The notes below the pieces were generated by a model. It was not told the origin of the DNA. It saw only the letters and a program-made list of their open reading frames with translations, and made no database searches. Shown here one piece after another: positions 1-5,024 of a DNA stretch of 5,024 nucleotides; position 1 is the stretch's first letter; the number at the start of each line of letters is the position of its first letter. Source of the stretch: Planctomycetaceae bacterium (GTDB lineage: Bacteria > Planctomycetota > Planctomycetia > Pirellulales > Thermoguttaceae); contig JAITQJ010000250.1 in NCBI GenBank assembly GCA_031288955.1, forward strand, positions 1-5,024, in the 5' to 3' direction. A program made the position numbers and the translations under genes.

Positions 1-118
1 TACCGCAACAGAAGGCGAAGGCATCTCTTGCGGACAAAACTCGTCTGTGCTATCCTCAACAGAGAATGGACAATATAGGTTACGGAATAAGTCTATTATT
101 CATTGTTAATTTCGTTCC

Positions 119-132
119 CCGTCTTACGACGG
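119..132 (-). terminator. Short GNRA-tetraloop hairpin just downstream of argS
   Basis: Read on the minus strand this is CCGTC-GTAA-GACGG, a perfect five-pair stem closed by a GTAA (GNRA-class) tetraloop, beginning 18 bases after the argS stop codon. Such a loop is stable in RNA, so the hairpin could mark or protect the argS mRNA 3' end. It is not followed by a T-run, so it does not meet the usual rule for an intrinsic terminator. The rest of 1-150 shows no supported gene. Confidence 0.25.
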
Positions 133-150
133 CGGCTGAAATTAGCGTGT

Positions 151-1860
151 TTACATCCTCTCGACCGTTTCGATGCCAAGGAGTTCTAATCCTTTTTGCA
201 GCGTACGTGCTGTTAAGGCACACAGGTTTAACCGGCTCGTCCGCAGTTCTTCACTATCCGCTTTCAATACCGGACACTGCTCGAAGAACGACGAATACCT
301 GTTTGCCAACTCAAAAAGATATGCTGTCAAAAAGTTCGGGCGATAATCCCTCAAAGCACCGTCAAGAACCTCGCCGAACTTCAGCAGTTCAATGCCCAAC
401 GCCCGTTCCGCCGGATGCTCTATCTGCAATGCCCCGTCCGCAGACGGCGTATAATTGCCCCTGGAAAAAATGCTCTGAATACGGGCATAAGCATACTGCA
501 TATACGCTGCCGTGTTACCGTTCATCGCCAGCATTTTATCATAACTGAAAACGTAATCGCTTTCGCGGTTCTGCGATAAATCAGCATAGATAATCGCCCC
601 GATACCGATTTTCTCGGCGGCAGACGAAGTGCCGGAGGTTATCGCCTCTGCCTCTTTTGAACGCAACGATTCAGCGTGCCTGACGGCTTCGTCGAGCAAA
701 CCGTTTAAGCCGACGGTGTCGCCGCTGCGCGTTTTGAACGGCTTGCCGTCTTCGCCTAACACCGTTCCGAATTTGATATGCGTCAATTCAACATCGTTAA
801 TGCCCAGGAGGCGAACCGTTTTGAACAAATGCTCAAAATGCAGCGTTTGGCGGAAATCGACAACGTACAAAACGGCATCGGGCTTAAACTTTTTCAAGCG
901 GTATTTCACCGTTGCCAAATCTGTTGTGCCGTAAAGAAACGCCCCGTCTTTTTTTCGGACGAGAAACGGTACTTCATCGCCGTCAAAGAACACGCCGACT
1001 GCTCCGTCCGATTCTTTCGCAATGCCCTGCCGGAGTAAATCGTCAACAGTATCGGCAAGCATCGGCTGGTAAAAACTTTCGCCGAGCGTGTAATCGAACG
1101 TGATATTCAAACGCCGGTAAATCCGGTCAATTTCGTCTTTGCTGTACGGCAGAACTTCGTGCCAGATTTTCAGATTATCCTCCGAACCGCTGTGCAGTTT
1201 TGCCGTTTCATTGAGAACCGCCGCCGCTGTTTCTTCATCTGGTTCGTCAATTTTGCCGCGGACGATTTTATAGACTCTGCTTAATTCTTCGACGGGGTTT
1301 TGCTGATACGCCTGCCTGTCGAGATAATTCCTGTAACCGTAAATAATCATTCCGAATTGCGTTCCCCAATCGCCGAGATGATTATCCGTGATAACATTAT
1401 GTCCTTGGAAACGGAGCATCCGTGCTAATGCGCTGCCGATGACGGTACTGCGGATATGTCCGACGTGCATCGGTTTTGCAACATTGGGACCGGAATAATC
1501 AACGATGTACGTTTTCCGTTTTGCCGAATCGATAACAGGCACACCGAGGCGTTCGGTATCTGCGGCGGCTTTTTGGAGTTGTTCGGTAATGAATGTATTT
1601 TTCAGACGCAGATTGATGAAACCCGGTCCGGCGATTTCGGGTTCTTCGCAAATATCACCGATATTAAGGTTGGCGATGATTTGTTGGGCGACATTGCGGG
1701 GCGGTTGGGATAATTTCTTTGCCAGCGGCATTGCCAGATTGGCTTGATAATCGCCGAACTTCGGATCGTTCGCCGGTCGAATGGAATCCAGATACGCTTC
1801 GGCATCATCAGTAATTGCTGTCAATGCCGCCGCAAAACGTTGTTTCAAAATGTCAATCAT
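151..1860 (-). CDS. argS: Arginyl-tRNA synthetase (ArgRS), class I
   Basis: Cytoplasmic enzyme that charges tRNA-Arg with arginine using ATP. From ATG 1860 the protein is 569 residues, normal for bacterial ArgRS. The N-terminal tRNA-recognition domain spans about residues 1-90. The catalytic core carries the class I HIGH-type signature as HVGH (residues 132-135, within 'GPNVAKPMHVGH'), and the KMSK-type loop is 'GKPFKTRSG' (about 372-380), the relaxed form also seen in Escherichia coli ArgRS. The C-terminal DALR anticodon-binding domain begins near residue 448 ('NGNTAAYMQYAYARIQSI') and runs to the end, 'GIETVERM', stop TAA at 151-153. The frame also permits a GTG start at 1866, adding two residues. 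ATG 1860 is preferred because the promoter's predicted transcription start falls on it. No Shine-Dalgarno is visible for either start. The wording of the C-terminus resembles planctomycete ArgRS. All domains look intact. Confidence 0.97.
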   Translation of the reverse strand: MIDILKQRFAAALTAITDDAEAYLDSIRPANDPKFGDYQANLAMPLAKKLSQPPRNVAQQIIANLNIGDICEEPEIAGPGFINLRLKNTFITEQLQKAAADTERLGVPVIDSAKRKTYIVDYSGPNVAKPMHVGHIRSTVIGSALARMLRFQGHNVITDNHLGDWGTQFGMIIYGYRNYLDRQAYQQNPVEELSRVYKIVRGKIDEPDEETAAAVLNETAKLHSGSEDNLKIWHEVLPYSKDEIDRIYRRLNITFDYTLGESFYQPMLADTVDDLLRQGIAKESDGAVGVFFDGDEVPFLVRKKDGAFLYGTTDLATVKYRLKKFKPDAVLYVVDFRQTLHFEHLFKTVRLLGINDVELTHIKFGTVLGEDGKPFKTRSGDTVGLNGLLDEAVRHAESLRSKEAEAITSGTSSAAEKIGIGAIIYADLSQNRESDYVFSYDKMLAMNGNTAAYMQYAYARIQSIFSRGNYTPSADGALQIEHPAERALGIELLKFGEVLDGALRDYRPNFLTAYLFELANRYSSFFEQCPVLKADSEELRTSRLNLCALTARTLQKGLELLGIETVERM

Positions 1861-1866
1861 AAACAC

Positions 1867-1896
1867 ATTTTAACACGGCGCAGCGGATTTCCGCAA
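1867..1896 (-). promoter_or_regulatory. Sigma70-like promoter of argS, probably giving a leaderless mRNA
   Basis: On the minus strand there is a -35 box TTGCGG (1896-1891), an 18-base spacer and a -10 box TAAAAT (1872-1867, five of six consensus bases). Transcription normally starts about seven bases after the -10 box, here at or next to the A of the argS ATG at 1860. The mRNA would then have no 5' leader, which fits the lack of a Shine-Dalgarno. The boxes are seen; the start point is inferred. Confidence 0.5.
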
Positions 1897-1948
1897 CCGT
1901 TTCCGCTGGTCATAACCGACGGGCTTTGTCTAATCACCGCCGAATCGG

Positions 1949-1964
1949 AAAAAATACATTTTTT
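1949..1964. repeat. A/T inverted repeat, AAAAAAT-AC-ATTTTTT
   Basis: Seven-base perfect arms separated by two bases, in the gap between argS and the HD-GYP gene. The pure A/T arms would make a weak hairpin but a bent, easily melted DNA segment upstream of the argS promoter. It could be an UP-like or protein-binding element, or simply low-complexity intergenic DNA. No function is claimed. Confidence 0.3.
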
Positions 1965-1992
1965 GATTTGGGTGTCTAGATTCTGTTAATCT

Positions 1993-2030
1993 TGATAAAG
2001 CCGGAAATGTTTTATCAGACTCTCTCCGGC
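1993..2030 (-). terminator. Putative terminator of the HD-GYP gene, made of two interleaved inverted repeats
   Basis: Starting two bases after the HD-GYP stop codon, the minus strand reads GCCGGA (2030-2025), then TGATAAA (2017-2011), then TCCGGC (2005-2000) directly followed by TTTATCA (1999-1993). GCCGGA/TCCGGC is a perfect six-pair GC-rich stem followed by a T-rich tail, as in an intrinsic terminator, though its 19-base loop is long. TGATAAA/TTTATCA is a second seven-pair stem. The repeats interleave, so only one stem is likely to form at a time: with no base between the two 3' arms, a standard pseudoknot is sterically unlikely. Confidence 0.4.
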
Positions 2031-2032
2031 AA

Positions 2033-3088
2033 CTAATCGCTGTATTGCTGATTGATTTCGGCAAAGCGGAGATGTTCCTGTTTGAACAGTTCGACAAGAT
2101 GCGGGTCAAATTGCGTTCCCGCCCCCTCGACAATAATTTCGTAAGCCTTTTCGTGCGGCATCGGGGCTTTATAGACCCGCTTCGCACATAGCGCATCATA
2201 CACATCCGCTATCGACATTATCCGTGCCGACAAGGGAATCTCTTTATCCTTCAAGCCTTTCAGGTACCCCTTTCCGTCCCAGCGTTCGTGATGCGAACCC
2301 GCCAAATCCCGCGCTACGTTGAGAAAACTCTCAAATCCTAATTCCTCAACCGCCTGCTGCAATGCCTTTTCACCAACCGATACGTGCTGTTTCATCAAAG
2401 CAAACTCTTCGTCGGACAATTTGCCCGGCTTGTTCAATACCATATCAGGAATCGCTACCTTACCAATGTCGTGAAGCGGTGCAGACGTTACCATACTCGT
2501 CATCATATTCTCATCAATTTGTCCCGCAAACAGCGGACTCTTCAACGCTGCTTTACAAAGTACGGCAACATACAAACTCGTCCTTTTAATATGATTACCG
2601 GTGTCCGTATCCCGACATTCGGTAATGTTCGCCAAGGCGTGAATCGTTACCGTTTCTAACTGCCTCAACTGCGCTGTCCGCATCTCAATGAGAGACTCCA
2701 TTTTGTTGCGGTAATCATAGAGTTCCAGTTGCAAGCGGATACGCAAATGCAGCAATTCCGGCAAAATCGGTTTAGAGAGGTAATCGCAGGCTCCGTGACG
2801 CAGACCAGTTAACTCATCGACATCGTCATCAATGGCAGTAAAAAAGATGACGGGAACATCGGCAACAGCCGGCATCAATTTGATTCTTTCGAACGTCTCT
2901 ATTCCGTCCATTTCCGGCATTGCCACATCGAGCAAAATCAGGTCAGGACGGTTTTGTTCGAGATATTTCAATGCTGCCCGTCCTGAAGAAACAAGCATTG
3001 TATTGTACGTTGACGAGATAATTTGTCCCGCCAACTTCAGTTGCAATTCGTTATCATCAACAACAAGTATTTGTTTTTTTTCTGACAT
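2033..3088 (-). CDS. Response regulator with HD-GYP domain (predicted cyclic di-GMP phosphodiesterase, RpfG-like)
   Basis: A two-component output protein of 351 residues, soluble, with no signal peptide or membrane segment. Residues 6-120 form a receiver domain with acidic pair D11/D12, phospho-acceptor D54 in 'LLDVAMPEMDG', T84 and K106 (in 'SKP'). A helical linker of about 125-150 leads to an HD-GYP domain (about 150-340) with 'GNHIKRT' (H166), the HD pair H206/D207 in 'PLHDIGK', H235, 'HHERWDGKGY' (H266/H267) and D295 in 'IADVYDAL'. The family hydrolyses cyclic di-GMP, usually when the receiver is phosphorylated by a histidine kinase; none is seen nearby. The signature GYP reads GYL (274-276), while the metal-binding residues appear intact. 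The start ATG 3088 gives a complete receiver domain; only a poor AGG lies two bases before it. Codons 3-5 contain a run of eight A. The gene is divergent from cheR. Specificity for cyclic di-GMP over cGAMP cannot be read from the sequence. Confidence 0.93.
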   Translation of the reverse strand: MSEKKQILVVDDNELQLKLAGQIISSTYNTMLVSSGRAALKYLEQNRPDLILLDVAMPEMDGIETFERIKLMPAVADVPVIFFTAIDDDVDELTGLRHGACDYLSKPILPELLHLRIRLQLELYDYRNKMESLIEMRTAQLRQLETVTIHALANITECRDTDTGNHIKRTSLYVAVLCKAALKSPLFAGQIDENMMTSMVTSAPLHDIGKVAIPDMVLNKPGKLSDEEFALMKQHVSVGEKALQQAVEELGFESFLNVARDLAGSHHERWDGKGYLKGLKDKEIPLSARIMSIADVYDALCAKRVYKAPMPHEKAYEIIVEGAGTQFDPHLVELFKQEHLRFAEINQQYSD

Positions 3089-3132
3089 TACCTGAAAGAA
3101 GGATGTTATGTGTGTTCTGGATATGATGCCTC

Positions 3133-3161
3133 ATTGTACCATAATGCTGCGTTGTTGGCAA
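3133..3161 (-). promoter_or_regulatory. Sigma70-like promoter of the HD-GYP response regulator gene
   Basis: On the minus strand, -35 box TTGCCA (3161-3156), a spacer of exactly 17 bases and -10 box TACAAT (3138-3133); each box matches five of six consensus bases. The predicted transcription start is near 3126, giving a leader of about 38 bases before ATG 3088. Confidence 0.6.
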
Positions 3162-3329
3162 GTGTTATTTTGTTGTGTGCTTACAATCGCTATCGTTGTT
3201 ATGCAGGTATCCTCGAACCGCTTTCCGGCAATAGCAACACTCGCTTTTAAGACGGCAGAAAAACATTTGCCCGACTATTTGCAATAGAAACTTTTTTCCT
3301 TCCCGGAAACCAGCCGCCTACAGAACTAA

Positions 3330-3358
3330 TTGACTTTCGGGAATGGATAACTTATAAT
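3330..3358 (+). promoter_or_regulatory. Strong sigma70-like promoter of cheR
   Basis: -35 box TTGACT (3330-3335), 17-base spacer and perfect -10 box TATAAT (3353-3358). This is the best promoter match in the window. Transcription should start near 3365, so the in-frame ATG at 3357, whose first two bases belong to the -10 box, cannot be translated from this transcript. The leader to ATG 3468 would be about 103 bases. Confidence 0.7.
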
Positions 3359-3458
3359 GGAACCGCTAATCAGGCACAAATTCAAGATATTGCGGTGTCT
3401 GTTTTTCCCTTCAGTTTCCTCGTATCAATTTAATACAATGTCAGACCACGTTCTTTCC

Positions 3459-3463
3459 GGTGA
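3459..3463 (+). promoter_or_regulatory. Ribosome binding site supporting the cheR start at 3468
   Basis: GGTGA, complementary to the UCACC part of the usual 16S rRNA 3' end, lies four bases before ATG 3468. No comparable sequence precedes the alternative in-frame ATG at 3438. The match is short, so it helps decide the start but does not prove it. Confidence 0.4.
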
Positions 3464-3467
3464 AATA

Positions 3468-4292
3468 ATGAATATCACGGAGGCAGAGTTTCACTCTATC
3501 CGCGATTTGGTGTATCAGCGTTTTGGAATAACCCTTTCCGACCAAAAGAAAAGTCTCGTCGTCGGCAGATTGCAGAAAATTCTGCGTCAGCATAACTTTT
3601 CAACGTTCAAACAGTATTACGATATGCTCATTGCGGATAAAACCGATGCGGCAATCACCGAACTGGCGAATCAAATTACGACGAATCACACGTTCTTTTT
3701 CCGTGAATCTGACCATTTTGACTTTTTCAAGAACACCATTTTGCCGTGGATGGTAAAAATGCATACAGACCAGCATAACAAAGATTTGCGGATTTGGTGT
3801 GCGGCGGCTTCGAGCGGTGAAGAACCTTATACGCTGATAATGACGCTTTTCGACTTTTTCGGTAACGATTATAAGAACTGGGACTGCGGCTTGTTGGCAA
3901 CGGATGTGTCCGAAAAAGCATTGTTGGCAGCAAAGAAGGGGCTTTTTGACCCAAGCCGGATGCAGGGTGTTCCGCCCGTTCTGCTCAACAAATACTTCAA
4001 AAAAATGCCTGACGGACAATTTCAGGTTAGCGATGTTCTGAAAAAGGAAGTGACGTACCGGCGTTTTAATCTGATGAATAAGTCACTGCCGTTCAAGAAG
4101 CCGTTTGATTGTATCTGGTGCCGAAACGTGATGATTTACTTTGACGGTCCAACGAAGCACGAATTAGTCAACCGGATGTACGATAAGTGCGTCAACGGTG
4201 CGTACCTCCTCATTGGACACAGCGAGACCTTGTCGCGGGACTTAACGAAATGGAAGTATATCCAGCCGGCGGTGTACCGCAAAGAGGAATAA
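3468..4292 (+). CDS. cheR: CheR-family chemoreceptor glutamate methyltransferase
   Basis: Transfers methyl groups from S-adenosylmethionine to glutamates of chemoreceptors, allowing sensory adaptation; cytoplasmic. From ATG 3468 it is 274 residues, close to the usual CheR size. The N-terminal helical domain (about 1-75, 'EAEFHSIRDLVYQRFGI') leads into 'TTNHTFFFRE' (71-80). The SAM-binding core has motif I 'CAAASSGEEPY' (111-121), the acidic 'ATDVS' (144-148), 'FDCIWCRNVMIYFD' (213-226) and 'GHSE' (250-253), all characteristic of CheR. There is no C-terminal TPR or other fusion. Other in-frame ATGs are 3438 (10 residues longer) and 3357 (37 longer); the latter overlaps the promoter -10 box and is rejected. 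ATG 3468 has a GGTGA ribosome site and begins where family homology begins. No chemoreceptor, CheB or CheA is visible beside it. It could serve a chemotaxis pathway or an alternative chemosensory one. Confidence 0.95.
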   Translation: MNITEAEFHSIRDLVYQRFGITLSDQKKSLVVGRLQKILRQHNFSTFKQYYDMLIADKTDAAITELANQITTNHTFFFRESDHFDFFKNTILPWMVKMHTDQHNKDLRIWCAAASSGEEPYTLIMTLFDFFGNDYKNWDCGLLATDVSEKALLAAKKGLFDPSRMQGVPPVLLNKYFKKMPDGQFQVSDVLKKEVTYRRFNLMNKSLPFKKPFDCIWCRNVMIYFDGPTKHELVNRMYDKCVNGAYLLIGHSETLSRDLTKWKYIQPAVYRKEE

Positions 4293-4306
4293 ACAGAGAG
4301 GCGGAG

Positions 4307-4426
4307 ATGTCATTATTTGAATACCTCCACCTTCGCCTTGTGTTCTCACTGTTTTATTGTCTCTTTACCTTTGCAAACAAATACGCTATAATGTTCGGTG
4401 GTTTTGTGTCCATTCCTTTTCTATGA
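4307..4426 (+). CDS. Possible 39-residue hydrophobic peptide (small ORF, unproven)
   Basis: ATG 4307 to TGA 4424-4426, beginning 14 bases after the cheR stop. GAGG (4298-4301) sits five bases before the ATG, the most standard ribosome site in the window. The peptide starts 'MSLFEYLHLRL', has a hydrophobic stretch of about residues 9-23 ('LRLVFSLFYCLFTFA') that could span a membrane, and ends 'GGFVSIPFL'. Its TGA overlaps the ATG of the next gene as ATGA (4423-4426), the arrangement typical of translational coupling. Against it: pyrimidine-rich intergenic DNA easily encodes Phe/Leu/Ser runs, a promoter for the next gene lies inside it (4364-4392), and I recognise no family. It may be a leader peptide, a small membrane protein, or chance. 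Confidence 0.25.
   Translation: MSLFEYLHLRLVFSLFYCLFTFANKYAIMFGGFVSIPFL
4364..4392 (+). promoter_or_regulatory. Sigma70-like promoter of the FGGY kinase-like gene
   Basis: -35 box TTTACC (4364-4369, four of six), 17-base spacer and a perfect -10 box TATAAT (4387-4392). The predicted start is near 4399, leaving a leader of about 24 bases to ATG 4423 with no Shine-Dalgarno in it. No terminator is seen between cheR and this promoter, so read-through from cheR is also possible. Confidence 0.5.
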
Positions 4427-5024
4427 GTCAAGATACCATCACGGCGGCTGTTTTCATTGGAATACATTTACGTTCCGAGTCCGTCCACGCCCTCGCCGTA
4501 ACAGAACACGGCGATATTGTTGCCGAAGCAAACGCACCGTATCCGAAAAAAAATAATCCGCCGTCCCAAAAAGGCTTCATCGAAGAAAATCCCGAAGTCT
4601 GGTGGGAAGGAACACGTCTCGCCGTCGGACATCTCATTTCTCAACTCCGCAACCGTTTAGCCAACGCTTCCCAATTAAAAGCCGTTTCCGTGTCCTGTCA
4701 GCCCGGAGCCTTGGTTGCACTCGACCGCCGGAACGTCCCCGTCCTGCCCGCTATTTTAGCCGACGACGAACGCGGCTTCGACTATGTCAAAAGCCTCAAC
4801 TTTCACGGAAGAGAACACTGCGAACGCAACGGTTTTGTCTTCCGTGCTTCTGACCCGATTGCAAAAATCGCCTGGATAAAAGACAATCACCCCAACTTGT
4901 ACGAAGATGCCGTTTTCGTACATCAGGCAGATTTCATTCTCGGCAGACTCAAAGGTTCTCCCGACGTTACGGAATACTCCTTTGCAGCCCGAACCGGCTG
5001 CGACCTGATTGACGAAAATTGGCC
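4423..5024 (+). CDS. FGGY-family carbohydrate kinase-like protein, N-terminal part (runs off the window), with altered catalytic motifs
   Basis: The first 200 codons are present and the frame is open to the window edge. FGGY kinases phosphorylate sugars such as xylulose or glycerol with ATP; this is their N-terminal FGGY_N domain. The family pattern is clear and nearly gap-free: 'FIGIHLRSESVHAL' (11-24) replaces 'IGIDxGTxSVKA', followed by 'APYP' (38-41), 'GFIEENPEVWWE' (51-62), 'LPAILADDERG' (108-118) and 'VTEYSFAARTGCDLID' (182-197) in place of 'TDYxxASxTxxFDL'. The phosphate-loop Asp is H15 and its Gly is R17. The Asp acting as catalytic base in GlpK and XylB (D245 and D233) aligns with E184. 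The sugar-contacting 'GQMHG' region reads 'CQPGA' (92-96). The protein may be a non-catalytic or divergent member; the C-terminal ATPase half is not visible. The start ATG has no Shine-Dalgarno but fits the family N-terminus. The substrate cannot be assigned. Confidence 0.85.
   Translation, partial: MSQDTITAAVFIGIHLRSESVHALAVTEHGDIVAEANAPYPKKNNPPSQKGFIEENPEVWWEGTRLAVGHLISQLRNRLANASQLKAVSVSCQPGALVALDRRNVPVLPAILADDERGFDYVKSLNFHGREHCERNGFVFRASDPIAKIAWIKDNHPNLYEDAVFVHQADFILGRLKGSPDVTEYSFAARTGCDLIDENW

Larger units (their letters stand above)
3089..3467. other. Divergent intergenic region between the HD-GYP gene and cheR
   Basis: No ORF here looks like a gene. It contains one outward-facing promoter at each end (3133-3161 minus, 3330-3358 plus), leaving about 170 bases between them with no recognised operator, riboswitch or RNA gene. 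Plus-strand codons from 3357 to 3467 are in frame with cheR but are probably its untranslated leader: the first in-frame ATG (3357) lies within the cheR -10 box. Confidence 0.6.

Noticed and set aside
1..24. Minus-strand ATG at 24 leading out of the window (MPSPSVAV), possible next gene after argS
   Set aside because: Only eight codons are visible, which is too little to support a gene.
28..56. TTGCGG-N17-TATCCT, a promoter-like pair on the plus strand
   Set aside because: The -10 box matches only four of six bases and no credible gene follows; downstream lies only DNA antisense to argS.
2..109. Plus-strand open frame from the window edge to TAA at 107-109, possible 3' end of a gene convergent with argS
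   Set aside because: About 35 open codons can occur by chance, another plus-strand frame is open here too, and the peptide matches no family I know.
66..548. 160-codon plus-strand ORF overlapping the 3' part of argS
   Set aside because: Most of it is antisense to clearly conserved argS codons, and its protein shows no recognisable domain. It has no ribosome site and reads like a shadow frame.
3155..3187. TTGGCA and TACAAT on the plus strand as a second cheR promoter
   Set aside because: The spacer is 21 bases, too long for a sigma70 promoter, and a much better promoter lies at 3330-3358.
3600..4019. 139-codon minus-strand ORF inside cheR
   Set aside because: It is antisense to the conserved SAM-binding core of CheR and has no domain of its own.
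4303..4328. GGAG/CTCC inverted repeat as a cheR terminator
   Set aside because: The stem is only four pairs with a long loop, and no T-run follows directly.
4371..4392. TTGCAA as the -35 box for the TATAAT at 4387
   Set aside because: The spacer would be only 10 bases; TTTACC at 4364-4369 gives the proper 17.

Overview
The window is a compact bacterial chromosomal segment with four protein-coding regions and no sign of a mobile element, CRISPR array, tRNA or rRNA. GC content looks moderate by eye. The arginyl-tRNA synthetase reads like planctomycete ArgS (for example the C-terminal phrases 'FFEQCPVLKA' and 'GIETVERM'). Start codons mostly lack a Shine-Dalgarno sequence, while sigma70-like promoters are well formed. 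Together these make Planctomycetota, or another PVC-group bacterium, the best guess. That is inferred from memory of the family, not from a search.

Layout: positions 1-150 hold no supported gene, only a small GNRA-type hairpin just past the argS stop. argS lies on the minus strand (151-1860) and its promoter sits so close that the mRNA is predicted to be leaderless. A 172-base gap (1861-2032) follows, holding that promoter, an A/T inverted repeat and a likely terminator of the next gene. A response regulator with an HD-GYP output domain occupies 2033-3088 on the minus strand. A divergent intergenic region (3089-3467) carries one sigma70-like promoter facing each way. A CheR-type chemoreceptor methyltransferase lies on the plus strand (best start 3468, stop 4292). 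After a 130-base gap with another promoter and a possible 39-residue membrane peptide ORF, a FGGY-family sugar-kinase-like gene starts at 4423 and runs off the window end.

The middle of the window is a small signalling locus. The HD-GYP regulator would degrade cyclic di-GMP in response to phosphorylation, and CheR would methylate chemoreceptor glutamates. The two are transcribed divergently, but no chemoreceptor, CheA, CheB or histidine kinase is visible, so their partners must lie elsewhere. argS is housekeeping and the kinase-like gene appears unrelated.

No clearly new system is visible. The points most worth a second look are the kinase-like protein, whose visible FGGY motifs lack the usual aspartates, the predicted leaderless argS mRNA, the corrected cheR start, and the small ORF joined to the kinase-like gene by an ATGA overlap.
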